Shown here: in pieces, positions 17,999 to 26,065 of the stretch
Layout: every line of letters starts with the position of its first letter
Numbering within the stretch: position 1 is the first letter of the stretch
Program-made: the position numbers and the translations under genes
NCBI RefSeq assembly: GCF_014212315.1
Contig: NZ_JACKXE010000001.1
Coordinates: 124,001-188,000 of the forward strand
Source: Nocardioides luti
GTDB lineage: Bacteria; Actinomycetota; Actinomycetes; Propionibacteriales; Nocardioidaceae
Reading direction: 5' to 3'
Length of the DNA: 64,000 bases
The notes under the pieces: generated by a model
The model's input: only the letters and a program-made list of their open reading frames with translations
Databases searched by the model: none
What the model was told of the DNA's origin: nothing

Positions 17999-18024
17999 GG
18001 AATCTTCGGGACCCCACTACCGTT
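17999..18024 (+). promoter_or_regulatory. SigR-type promoter of rbpA
   Basis: GGAAT (17999-18003), exactly 18 nt, GTT (18022-18024). This equals the consensus GGAAT-N18-GTT recognised by SigR, the thiol-stress sigma factor of Streptomyces, and S. coelicolor rbpA is a known SigR target. The start codon of rbpA is about 113 nt downstream, leaving a long 5' leader. The match is exact; function is inferred. Confidence 0.75.
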
Positions 18025-18136
18025 GAACAGATTGAGACCCCACTCGCGTGGGTAAGAACCCCCCGACGTCACGACTCGGGGAGTGCACCGTCTCAGGTCA
18101 TGTCAAACGGGGGAAAGAACACCTAGGAGGTGGCTC

Positions 18137-18523
18137 ATGGCAGAGCGCACACTTCGTGGAGCGCGACTCGGGGGCCAGAGCTTCGAGGACGAGCGCGGCA
18201 TCGAGTTCGCTGCACGTCAGCAGGTCGGCTACCGCTGCAAGCAGGACCACGAGTTCGAGATCACGATGTCCGTCGAGGCCGACATCCCGGCGGTCTGGGA
18301 GTGCCCTCGCTGCGGCGAGGAAGCCCTCAGCACGCAGGGCATCGAGAAGGAGGTCAAGGCCGAGAAGCCCGTCCGCACGCACTGGGACATGCTGCTCGAG
18401 CGCCGCTCCGAGAAGGAGCTCGAGGACATCCTCAAGGAGCGCCTCGAGCTGCTCCGCGGCGGCGAGATCGGCCCGGCCCACCTGCACCGCGCGAACGCCA
18501 AGAAGCGCAAGGCGTCCGCCTGA
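18137..18523 (+). CDS. rbpA: RNA polymerase-binding protein RbpA
   Basis: 128 residues, the normal RbpA length. RbpA binds group 1/2 sigma factors and RNA polymerase and stabilises the open complex; it is essential or nearly so in actinobacteria. Visible parts: N-terminal MAERTLRGARLGGQSFE, the RbpA core YRCKQDHEFEITMSVEADIP and WECPRCG (zinc-like Cys), then the basic linker and sigma-interaction helix RTHWDMLLERRSEKELEDIL. AGGAGG (18125-18130) is a strong ribosome binding site. Expected to rise under disulfide stress through the SigR-type promoter. Confidence 0.97.
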   Translation: MAERTLRGARLGGQSFEDERGIEFAARQQVGYRCKQDHEFEITMSVEADIPAVWECPRCGEEALSTQGIEKEVKAEKPVRTHWDMLLERRSEKELEDILKERLELLRGGEIGPAHLHRANAKKRKASA

Positions 18524-18529
18524 CGAGTC

Positions 18530-19009
18530 CTACTCGTCCACGACCTCGCCCCGGACCACGGATCCCTCGGATCCAGGTCCGGGGCGATTCGCGTTCCCGG
18601 GCACGTGCCCGGTCGACACGCGTGAGGACAGCAGCCGCCGGGCGACCAGCTGGGTCAGCAGCCGGCGCGCGACCGGGCGGGTGACCGGCAGGATCAGCAG
18701 GATGCCGAACACGTCCGTGACGAACCCCGGGCTGAGCATCAGCGTGCCGCCCACCAGGATCAGCGCGCCGTCGGCGAGCTCGCGGGCCGGCATCCGGCCG
18801 GTGTCCAGCGCCGTGCGGAGCGCCTGCCAGGCCCGGCCGCCCTCGCGCTTGATCAGCCAGCTGCCGAGGATGCTGTCGAGGATCAGCAGCAGGATCGTCC
18901 ACCAGGGGCCGATCACCTGCCCGACCTGGATCAGCACGTAGATCTCCGCGAGCGGCACGACCACGAACAGCGCGAACAGCACCCAGGTGACGGTGCGGCG
19001 GCGGCTCAT
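18530..19009 (-). CDS. fxsA: FxsA family membrane protein
   Basis: 159 residues. FxsA proteins are small inner-membrane proteins; E. coli FxsA relieves phage T7 exclusion by F plasmid. Hydrophobic segments: about residues 7-28, 34-50 and 79-105 (ADGALILVGGTLMLSPGFVTDVFGILLI, the conserved FxsA stretch). The C-terminal 40 residues are polar. The ATG overlaps the ppm1 stop (19006-19009), so it is translated with it. Its last codons contain the rbpA terminator stem on the other strand. Confidence 0.9.
   Translation of the reverse strand: MSRRRTVTWVLFALFVVVPLAEIYVLIQVGQVIGPWWTILLLILDSILGSWLIKREGGRAWQALRTALDTGRMPARELADGALILVGGTLMLSPGFVTDVFGILLILPVTRPVARRLLTQLVARRLLSSRVSTGHVPGNANRPGPGSEGSVVRGEVVDE
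18546..18587 (+). terminator. Strong two-tier hairpin terminator of rbpA
   Basis: TCGCCCCGGACC (18546-18557) pairs perfectly with GGTCCGGGGCGA (18576-18587), and the loop contains a second stem GGATCC-CTC-GGATCC. It starts 22 nt after the rbpA stop and lies within the 3' end of the convergent fxsA coding region. Confidence 0.75.
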
Positions 19010-19782
19010 CGCCGACCCCGTCCCGACCCGAGGGCGGCGCGCACCCGGCGGCTGCGCTCACGCAGGCCCCACTCGGTGATCCGCTTGAGCGACTCCGTGG
19101 CGACCGCGCCGCTCATCTTGGAGTCGCCGCGCACCCGCTCGACGAACTCGATCGGGACCTCGCGCACGGTCAGCCCCGCGTTCAGGGTCCGGGCGACCAG
19201 GTCGGTCTGGAAGACGTAACCGGTGGACCGGACCGTGGCGAGGTCGATCTTCTCCAGCGTCGTGCGCCGGAAGAGGCGGAACCCGGCCGTGGCGTCGCGG
19301 ACCCGGACCCCGAGGAGCAGCCGGACGTAGAGGTTGCCGCCGCGCGAGAGCAGCTCGCGCCGCCGCGGCCAGTTCACGACCGATCCCCCGGGCACCCAGC
19401 GCGACCCGATGACCAGGTCGGCGTCGGCCAGCGCGGCGTACAGCCGGTCCAGCTGCTCGGGCTGGTGGGAGCCGTCGGCGTCCATCTCCCCGATCACGTC
19501 GTAGCCCGCGTCGAGGGCGTGCGCGAAGCCGTGGAGGTACGCCGCCCCGAGGCCGCCCTTCGCGGTGCGGTGCAGCACCGACACGTGCGGGTCCGCGGCG
19601 GCGAGCTCGTCGGCGATCCGACCGGTGCCGTCGGGCGAGTCGTCGTCCACCACGAGGACGTCGAAGTCGGGCTGCGCGCGCCGCAGCCGCTCCACGATCC
19701 AGGCGAGGTTCAGGGCTTCGTCGTAGGTGGGGACCACCATCACGACGCGACCCAGACCCTCGAGGGGAGCGTCCTTGCTCAC
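19006..19782 (-). CDS. ppm1: Polyprenol monophosphomannose synthase (GT2)
   Basis: 258 residues, a GT2 glycosyltransferase. It transfers mannose from GDP-mannose to polyprenyl phosphate, giving the donor for lipoglycan and protein mannosylation. Motifs: VPTYDEALNLAWIVERL, VDDDSPDGTG, the DXD-type EMDADGSHQPEQL, and VPIEFVERVRGDSKMSG near the C-terminus, which is specific to the Ppm/DPM group. In mycobacteria Ppm1 is linked to Lnt, and here lnt is immediately upstream (10 nt), supporting the call. fxsA overlaps its 3' end. Confidence 0.92.
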   Translation of the reverse strand: MSKDAPLEGLGRVVMVVPTYDEALNLAWIVERLRRAQPDFDVLVVDDDSPDGTGRIADELAAADPHVSVLHRTAKGGLGAAYLHGFAHALDAGYDVIGEMDADGSHQPEQLDRLYAALADADLVIGSRWVPGGSVVNWPRRRELLSRGGNLYVRLLLGVRVRDATAGFRLFRRTTLEKIDLATVRSTGYVFQTDLVARTLNAGLTVREVPIEFVERVRGDSKMSGAVATESLKRITEWGLRERSRRVRAALGSGRGRR

Positions 19783-19792
19783 GGTGCCGCCT

Positions 19793-21343
19793 TCAGTCGT
19801 CCGGGGTGGCGGGGGCCGACCGGCCTCGAGCTCGTGGGGCGCGTGCGGTCACCTGCCGGTGGTGCCTCCGACGATACGGGACGAGGACCAGCAGCAGCCC
19901 CACCAGTGTCAGGCCGACGCAGGCCCGGCCGGTCCAGGGCCCCAGGCGCACCGCCGGCGTGATCGAGGAGTCCAGACCCACCCGCTCGACCAGCACGTCC
20001 TGGGTGCGGATCCCGGCCCGGTCCAGCACGGAGCCGTCCGGGGCGATGATCCCCGAGACGCCGTTGGTGGCCGCCACGACGACGTACCTCCCCGTCTCGA
20101 TGGCGCGCAGCCGGCTCATGGCGAACTGCTGGTCGATCTGGTCGGTCTGGATGAACGTCGCGTTGCTGGTCTGCACGGTCACCAGCTGGGCGCCGCGGGC
20201 CACCTGGGCGTACAGCCCGTCGTCGTACCCGACGTCGAAGCAGATGGCGTCGGCGACCGGGACCCCGGCGATGTCGAGCGGGGCGGTGCGGGTGCCGCTG
20301 AGCATGTCGCGCGGGATGATCGCGAGCCGCCCGAGGTTCTTGCCGTCGAAGAAGCGGCGGAAGGGGATGTACTCGCCGTAGGGCACCGGGTGCCACTTGG
20401 TGTAGCGGTCCGCCGCGCCGGTGCCGGGGTTCCACACGATCCCCTGGTTGAGCACGAACCGCTCCCCCGCGTCGACGATGGCGCCGACCAGGATCGGCAC
20501 CCCGATCGCGGCGGAGGCGGCCCGGATCCCGGCCAGGGTCTGGTCGTCCGCGAACGGGTCGACCGCGGTGGAGTTCTCGGGCCAGACGACGAAATCGGGC
20601 TTCGGCACCGTCCCGGCCCGCACGTCGTCGGCGAGGTCGATCGTCGCCTGGACGTGGTTCTGCGTGACCTGCCGGAAGTCGTAGAGGATGTCGTTGCCGA
20701 GCGGTCCGGGCACGTCGCCCTGCACCGCCGCAACGGTGACGTGCGCCTCCGGCGTGGAGGTGTACGGCGCCAGCGTGGGCGCCACGGCCATCCCGACGAC
20801 CGCCGCCAGGCTCACCGCGGCCACCGCGCGCTGCCGGCCGCGCGCGACGACCAGCCACGCCAGGAGCGTCGCCGCGAGCGCGAGCAGCAGGCTGACCCCG
20901 GTGGAGCCGACGTACGCGAGCCCGTCGGCGACCGGGGTGTCGACGACCGCGAACGACAGCCGTCCCCAGGGCATCCCGCTGAACGGCCAGGTGCTGCGGA
21001 TCGCCTCCATCGCGACCCACGCGGCGGCGATCGACAGCGGCCAGCGGCGCAGCCGGCCCAGGAGCGCGGCCACGGAGCCCAGCAGCCCGTAGAACAGCGC
21101 CTCGACGCTGGAGAGGCCGATCCAGGCGTCGGTGCCCACGGCCCGCATCCACCAGATCAGCACGAAGTAGAAGCCGATGCCGAAGACCAGGCCCGGGACG
21201 AAGCCCTTGGGACCGCTCAGGCCGCGGGTGCTGAGCACGAAGCCGGCGACCGCGAACGGCACCAGGACGGGGAGCGCCACGGGCTCGAAGGCCAGCGCGA
21301 GGGCCACGCCGGAGGCCAGGGCCAGGAGCATCCGGAGCAGCAC
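19793..21343 (-). CDS. lnt: Apolipoprotein N-acyltransferase
   Basis: 516 residues from GTG 21343, chosen because TACGGT lies 6 nt upstream (leaderless). The first 180 residues hold about six membrane helices; the rest is a nitrilase-like domain with the Glu-Lys-Cys triad: WPENST (Glu about 254), YTKWHPVPYGEYIP (Lys about 316) and ICFDVGYDD (Cys about 368). Lnt N-acylates the lipoprotein N-terminal cysteine at the membrane. A last membrane segment near residue 480 and a basic tail end the protein. Followed by ppm1, matching the Ppm1-Lnt partnership of other actinobacteria. Confidence 0.93.
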   Translation of the reverse strand: MLLRMLLALASGVALALAFEPVALPVLVPFAVAGFVLSTRGLSGPKGFVPGLVFGIGFYFVLIWWMRAVGTDAWIGLSSVEALFYGLLGSVAALLGRLRRWPLSIAAAWVAMEAIRSTWPFSGMPWGRLSFAVVDTPVADGLAYVGSTGVSLLLALAATLLAWLVVARGRQRAVAAVSLAAVVGMAVAPTLAPYTSTPEAHVTVAAVQGDVPGPLGNDILYDFRQVTQNHVQATIDLADDVRAGTVPKPDFVVWPENSTAVDPFADDQTLAGIRAASAAIGVPILVGAIVDAGERFVLNQGIVWNPGTGAADRYTKWHPVPYGEYIPFRRFFDGKNLGRLAIIPRDMLSGTRTAPLDIAGVPVADAICFDVGYDDGLYAQVARGAQLVTVQTSNATFIQTDQIDQQFAMSRLRAIETGRYVVVAATNGVSGIIAPDGSVLDRAGIRTQDVLVERVGLDSSITPAVRLGPWTGRACVGLTLVGLLLVLVPYRRRHHRQVTARAPRARGRSAPATPDD

Positions 21344-21769
21344 GGGGCAACCGTAGCGAAGGGGGCGGCGTCGCCTGCCTCCCGGAGCGTGCGTGCAGAG
21401 CTCCGGAAGGGACCCCCACCCTTCGGTCCAACCCGAGAACGACCGGCTGCCGTGGTCGAATTGTTGTCTAGGGGACGTGGGTCCCTTCCGTGTCTGCTCT
21501 CGCGGAACGGACCGACCTCCGTGAACCGGCTCTGACGGGTGATTGGCACCCCACCCTCGACCCGGCCACTCGGACGTCGGTCCGCCGGCACGATCTGCAT
21601 GAGCGGACGCGCAAGATTGGATCGAGACAACCCCGGCTGTCAACCACCTCGTGACCTGCACAAACAGGCGTTGGTGCAGGTCAGCGCGGCCCGGTGCGGC
21701 CCGAAGATTTCGGCAAAATCTCACCTCGGACCGGCGTGTCGGCCCGGTCCCGTCGTCCCGGGTGTGCGA
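21344..21769. other. Gene-free interval between kal and lnt
   Basis: 426 bp without a convincing gene on either strand. It holds the kal-side hairpin (21652-21683), a small hairpin AGATTT-CGGCA-AAATCT (21705-21721), and the lnt -10 element adjoining 21343. Short reading frames here lack ribosome binding sites and look like shadows. Confidence 0.6.
21652..21683 (-). terminator. 10-bp stem hairpin downstream of the kdd-kal operon
   Basis: TGACCTGCAC (21652-21661), 12-nt loop, GTGCAGGTCA (21674-21683). The stem is perfect and begins 86 nt downstream of the kal stop on the minus strand, so it is the likely terminator of the lysine operon. Confidence 0.6.
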
Positions 21770-22156
21770 TCAGCCCGGGACGACCACGGTGCCGGTCGCC
21801 GAGGTGGCCAGGATCGGCTCCTCCAGGAGCGTGGCGGCGCCGGGGGCGGCGTCCGTGGCCGCGCCCCGCGCGACCACGTGGACCGCGAAGTCCATCACCC
21901 GCGAGCGGGTGCCGACGCGGATCAGCTCGCAGGTGATCTCGAGGACGTCGCCGGCGCGGACCGGCGCGCGGAACTGCACGTCGGCGTACGACGCGAAGAG
22001 GCCCTCGTCGCCGTCGGTGACGATGCACATCTCGGTCGCGACGTCGCCGAAGAGCCCCAGGCTGTAGGCGCCGTCGACGAGGTTCCCGGCGTAGTGCGCG
22101 TGCGAGTAGGGGACGTAGCGGCGGTGGACCACGCGGGTCCCGACGGTGGCGGTCAC
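21770..22156 (-). CDS. kal: 3-aminobutyryl-CoA ammonia lyase
   Basis: 128 residues with a hotdog-like fold pattern: VPYSHAHYAGNLVDGAYSLGLFGD near residues 15-38, then DVQFRAPVRAGDVLEITCELIRVG and SRVMDFAVHVVAR. This matches Kal, which removes ammonia from L-3-aminobutyryl-CoA to give crotonyl-CoA in the beta-lysine route of lysine degradation. The GTG start overlaps the kamE stop (22153-22156). It is the last gene of a five-gene operon in which every junction is a 4-nt overlap. The call rests on both sequence and context. Confidence 0.88.
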   Translation of the reverse strand: MTATVGTRVVHRRYVPYSHAHYAGNLVDGAYSLGLFGDVATEMCIVTDGDEGLFASYADVQFRAPVRAGDVLEITCELIRVGTRSRVMDFAVHVVARGAATDAAPGAATLLEEPILATSATGTVVVPG

Positions 22157-22923
22157 GATGCCTTCCTCTCCTGGGTGCGGGTGCTCATCCGGTGGACGAT
22201 GAACGAGGCGACCTCTCCGGGGGTGGTGCCCCGGCCGAAGATCCGGTCGACGCCTAGCTCGTCGGCCATCGCCTCGTCGAAGCGCGGGCCGCCGACGACC
22301 AGCAGCGGTCGCTTGTCCGACGGGTAGGACTCGCGGAAGGCCGCCGACATCTCGCGGGTGTTGAGCAGGTGCGCGTCGCGCTGGGTGACGACCTGGGAGA
22401 CGAGGACCGCGTCGGCCTTCTCGGCGCGGGCCCGCTCGACGAGCTGAGGCACGGAGACCTGGGCGCCGAGGTTCACGACCTTGACCTCGCGGTAGTACTC
22501 CAGGCCCTTCTCCCCCGCGAACCCCTTGATGTTGAGGATCGCGTCGATGCCGACGGTGTGGGCGTCGGTGCCGATGCAGGCGCCGACCACCACCAGCCGC
22601 CGGCGCAGCGAGCGCTTGATCGCGGCGTTCGCCTCCTTGGGCGTGAGCAGCGGGTAGTCGCGCTCGACGACCACGACCTTGCTCGGGTCGACGAGGTGGT
22701 TCACGCGGCCGTAGACCACGAAGAACGTGAAGTCCGGTCCCATCGGCTTCGCGTGCACGACCAGCGCCGGGTCCATGCCCATCTTGTTGGCCAGCTGCGC
22801 GGCGGCGCCCTCGGCGACCTTGGAGTGCGGCATCGGGAGCGTGAAGCTCAGCTGGACCATGCCGTCGCCGGTGGTGTCGCCGTACGGCCGGATGATCGGG
22901 CCGCCGGTGGTCGTCTCGGTCAC
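22153..22923 (-). CDS. kamE: Beta-lysine 5,6-aminomutase, B12-binding small subunit
   Basis: 256 residues. KamE carries adenosylcobalamin and, with KamD, moves the terminal amino group of beta-lysine from C6 to C5. The base-off cobalamin motif D-x-H-x-x-G is present (DAHTVG, residues 120-125), followed by VGIDAILNIKGF, LVSQVVTQRDAH and VVGGPRF of the Rossmann B12 domain. The N-terminal 100 residues are the KamE-specific dimerisation part. GTG start overlaps the kamD stop (GTGA at 22920-22923). Confidence 0.93.
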   Translation of the reverse strand: MTETTTGGPIIRPYGDTTGDGMVQLSFTLPMPHSKVAEGAAAQLANKMGMDPALVVHAKPMGPDFTFFVVYGRVNHLVDPSKVVVVERDYPLLTPKEANAAIKRSLRRRLVVVGACIGTDAHTVGIDAILNIKGFAGEKGLEYYREVKVVNLGAQVSVPQLVERARAEKADAVLVSQVVTQRDAHLLNTREMSAAFRESYPSDKRPLLVVGGPRFDEAMADELGVDRIFGRGTTPGEVASFIVHRMSTRTQERKAS

Positions 22924-24509
22924 TTGCCCTCCAGGAGCTCGGTCGCGGGGTTGTAGTACGCGCTCGACTTCTTCGCGACGCCGTCGAGGCCGCGACCGGC
23001 GTCGGCGGGCCGCTTCATCAGGCCGAAGGTGCCGTCCGCGATGGCGTCGAGCAGGCCGTTGTCGTGCTCGAGGATCCGGGTCATCAGGTCGATCGACTCC
23101 CCCAGCACCTGGCGGGCGCGGGTCGCGATCACGCCGTCCGGCGCCGGGTGGAAGTCCTCGTGCAGGCGCCCGGCCGACTCCAGGACGTAGCGGACGTTCT
23201 GCAGCGCCAGGTCGCGGTCGGAGATCCAGGGGGTGACGACCGCCTCGGTCATCATGCCGACGAGCAGGATGCCCTGGCCGGTCAGCGCGCCCGCGAGGTT
23301 GAAGAACCCGTCCAGGAGGTAGCCGCGGAAGACGTCGCCGGTCATGTGGCGGGTCGGCGGCATCCACTTCAGCGGCGCCTTCGGGAAGAGCTCGCGCGCC
23401 AGCAGCGCGTGCGCCAGCTCGAGGCGGAACGAGTCCGGGACCTCGGGGTCGATCTCGAAGGCGTGGCCCAGGCCGAGCTGCCAGTCCTCGAGGCCGGCCT
23501 CCTTGGCGAAGTACTCGTTGAGGAGCTGGCTGGTCGTGACGGTGTGCGCGGCCTCGATCGCGTCGGCCGTGGTGAGGTAGTTGTCCTCGCCGGTGTTGAT
23601 GATGATCCCGGCTCGGGCGTGCACCTGGCGGCTGAAGCGCTGGTCGACGAAGGTGCGGATCGGGTTGATGTCGCGGAAGAGGATGCCGTACATCGAGTCG
23701 TTGAGCATCATGTCGAGACGCTCCATGCCGGCCAGCGCCGCGATCTCCGGCATGCAGAGCCCGGAGGCGTAGTTCGTCAGCCGGACGTAGCGGCCCAGCT
23801 CCTTGCTGGACTCGTCGAGGGCCGCCCGCATCAGCCGGAAGTTCTCCTGCGTGGCGTAGGTCCCGGCGAAGCCCTCGCGGGTGGCGCCCTCGGGGACGTA
23901 GTCGAGCAGGCTCTGCCCGGTCGAGCGGATCACCGCGATCACGTCGGCGCCCTCGCGGGCGGCCTGCTGGGCCTGCGGGATGTCCTCGTAGATGTCGCCG
24001 GTGGCGACGATCAGGTAGATCCACGGCTGGCGGGGCGCGTCACCGTGCCGCTTGATCATCCGCTCGCGCTCGACCCGGCGGGTGTCCATCAGCTTGATGC
24101 CGCGCCCGACCTGCCGGCGCGAGGCGGCCCGGGCCCGGTCGGCGTCCTTGCCCTCGGGCAGCCGGAAGCGGACCGACCCGGCGCTGGCCTTCTGGGCGAG
24201 CGTGGTCAGGTCCTCGGCCTCGCCGCGGAGCAGGGCGTCCCAGACGGGCAGGGCCACGCCGTGCTCGAGCCCGCCCTGATCGGCGAGGTCGGCGCGGACG
24301 ACGTCCGAGAGCCGGTTCACCCACGGGGTGCCCTCGGCGTCGGCGCCGCCGAGCCCGCCCAGGCGCAGCGTCGCGCGCTCGACGGCCACGGTGGTGTGCT
24401 TCTTCGCCGTGGTGACGATGGGGCGCCCGACCCGGCGCGCGAGCGCGCGGGCCTGGCGGACCGTCGTCGGGTCCAGGCTGAGCTTGCTCGGACGGGGCTT
24501 GCCGGTCAC
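22920..24509 (-). CDS. kamD: Beta-lysine 5,6-aminomutase, large (PLP/substrate) subunit
   Basis: 529 residues, slightly longer than the clostridial enzyme (about 516). It forms the TIM-barrel subunit of the B12- and PLP-dependent mutase that converts 3,6- to 3,5-diaminohexanoate. Recognisable stretches: SVRFRLPEGKDADRARAASRRQ, GIKLMDTRRVERERMIKRHGD, QPWIYLIVATGDIYEDIPQA, NYASGLCMPEIAALAGMER, and GIIINTGEDNYLTTADA. The GTG start overlaps the stop of the upstream amidohydrolase gene. An N-terminal extension to 24635 would run inside that gene and is rejected. Confidence 0.93.
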   Translation of the reverse strand: MTGKPRPSKLSLDPTTVRQARALARRVGRPIVTTAKKHTTVAVERATLRLGGLGGADAEGTPWVNRLSDVVRADLADQGGLEHGVALPVWDALLRGEAEDLTTLAQKASAGSVRFRLPEGKDADRARAASRRQVGRGIKLMDTRRVERERMIKRHGDAPRQPWIYLIVATGDIYEDIPQAQQAAREGADVIAVIRSTGQSLLDYVPEGATREGFAGTYATQENFRLMRAALDESSKELGRYVRLTNYASGLCMPEIAALAGMERLDMMLNDSMYGILFRDINPIRTFVDQRFSRQVHARAGIIINTGEDNYLTTADAIEAAHTVTTSQLLNEYFAKEAGLEDWQLGLGHAFEIDPEVPDSFRLELAHALLARELFPKAPLKWMPPTRHMTGDVFRGYLLDGFFNLAGALTGQGILLVGMMTEAVVTPWISDRDLALQNVRYVLESAGRLHEDFHPAPDGVIATRARQVLGESIDLMTRILEHDNGLLDAIADGTFGLMKRPADAGRGLDGVAKKSSAYYNPATELLEGK

Positions 24510-26065
24510 GGGTGGGTCTCCTCGGAGTCGTGGATCGTGCGGCCGCTCGCGAGCAGCCGGCGCAGGACGGGCAGGTCGCCGCCCGGGGTGAGGTCGGGCA
24601 GGCCGTCGGCGGCGAGGCCGCCGGGGACGTCCCACACGGCGAGGTCGGCGCGCTGGCCGACCCGGAGCAGGCCGCCCTCGTCGTCGCGGGCGGCGTACGT
24701 GCCGCCGCGGGTGTGCGCGTGGAACGCCTGGGCCGGGCTGAGCCCCTGCCCGGGCGCCTGGTGGTGGACGGCGGCCCGGATCGCGGCCCAGGGGCCGAGC
24801 GGGGTCACCGGGGAGTCGGAGCCGAAGGAGAGGCGGACGCCGCCGGCCGCGAGGTCGGCGAACGGGTTGGTGTCGCGCCAGCGCTCACCGAGGCGGGCGG
24901 CGTACATGCCGTCGGGGCCGCTCCAGAGCGCGTCGAACATCGGCTGCACGCTCGCCACGACGCCCAGGCGGGCCATCGTCGCGACCATGTGCGGCGCGGG
25001 CATCTCGACGTGCTCGAGGCGGTGCCGGGCGGCGCGGATCCGCTCGGCGCCGAGGACGGCCTCGGCCGCGCAGAGCCCCTCGTCGATGGCCGTCAGCGCG
25101 GCGTCGCCGATGCAGTGGAAGCCCGCCTGCAGGCCGGCCTCGGTGCACGCGACCACGTGGTCGCGCACCTGGTCGGCGGTGACGTAGGCGTGGCCGCAGG
25201 TCTGGTCGCGGTCGGTGTACGGCGTGCTGAGCGCGGCGGTCCGGGAGCCGAAGGCGCCGTCGGCGACCAGGTCCCCCGCGAGGCCGGCCACCCCGAGCCG
25301 GGCCGCGGTGTCCACGGCCAGCAGCTCGCCCCAGTAGGCGGTCGCCCGCAGACCCACCTCGGCGGCAACCCGGCGCACCACCTCGATCTCGGTCTCGGGG
25401 CCGATGTGGGGGGCGGCGTTCTCGTGGAAGCCGACGATGCCCTGCGCGGCCATCGCCCGGCAGGCGGCCCGCGCGGCCGCGAGGCGGTCGTCGGGGCCGA
25501 TCAGGCCCTCCAGCACGTTGCGGACCGCGTGGTGGGCGTCGCGCTCGACGCGGCCGTCGGTCGTCCAGCCGTCCAGCTGGTCGAGGCCGGGGACCAGCGC
25601 GGCCAGCACCGGCGAGATCACCGAGGAGTGCCCGTCCACGCGGGTGAGGTAGCTGCGCCGGCCGGGCGCGGCCCGCTCGAGCTCGTCCCCGGTCGGCACC
25701 CGGCCCTCGGGCCAGCCGGTCTCGTCCCAGCCCTGGCCGACGAGGACGCCGGCCTCGGGGGTGACGGCCGCGTGCGCGGCGAGCGCGTCGAGGGTGTGGC
25801 GCAGGCTCGGCGAGCCGGTGAGGTCCAGCCCGGTCAGCGCGAAGCCGGTGCGCACGGTGTGCACGTGGGTGTCCACGAACGCCGCCGTCACCAGGGCGCC
25901 CCCGAGGTCGAGCTCGGCTCCCCCGGCGTGGGCGGCCGCGGCGTCGTCGTCGCCGACGAACGCGATCCGCCCGTCGCGCACCGCCACCGCCGTGCTGCCG
26001 GGCCCCCCGTCGTACACGCGGGCGTTGCGGAGCAGCAGGCTCTCCCCCGCGGAGCCTGCCGTCAT
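24506..26065 (-). CDS. YtcJ-like amidohydrolase (amidohydrolase_3) in the lysine operon
   Basis: 519 residues. Metal-dependent hydrolase motifs: VDTHVHTVRTGF (HxH near residues 66-68), GFHCIGDAAL, HRLEHVEMP and SFGSDSPVTPLGPW (late Asp). It resembles the YtcJ/exoenzyme-regulatory group, which hydrolyses amides and related bonds. It sits between kdd and kamD with 4-nt overlaps on both sides, so it is co-translated with the lysine genes. A role in releasing lysine, beta-lysine or a lactam/amide derivative is plausible but not shown; it is not part of the classic pathway. Confidence 0.88.
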   Translation of the reverse strand: MTAGSAGESLLLRNARVYDGGPGSTAVAVRDGRIAFVGDDDAAAAHAGGAELDLGGALVTAAFVDTHVHTVRTGFALTGLDLTGSPSLRHTLDALAAHAAVTPEAGVLVGQGWDETGWPEGRVPTGDELERAAPGRRSYLTRVDGHSSVISPVLAALVPGLDQLDGWTTDGRVERDAHHAVRNVLEGLIGPDDRLAAARAACRAMAAQGIVGFHENAAPHIGPETEIEVVRRVAAEVGLRATAYWGELLAVDTAARLGVAGLAGDLVADGAFGSRTAALSTPYTDRDQTCGHAYVTADQVRDHVVACTEAGLQAGFHCIGDAALTAIDEGLCAAEAVLGAERIRAARHRLEHVEMPAPHMVATMARLGVVASVQPMFDALWSGPDGMYAARLGERWRDTNPFADLAAGGVRLSFGSDSPVTPLGPWAAIRAAVHHQAPGQGLSPAQAFHAHTRGGTYAARDDEGGLLRVGQRADLAVWDVPGGLAADGLPDLTPGGDLPVLRRLLASGRTIHDSEETHP

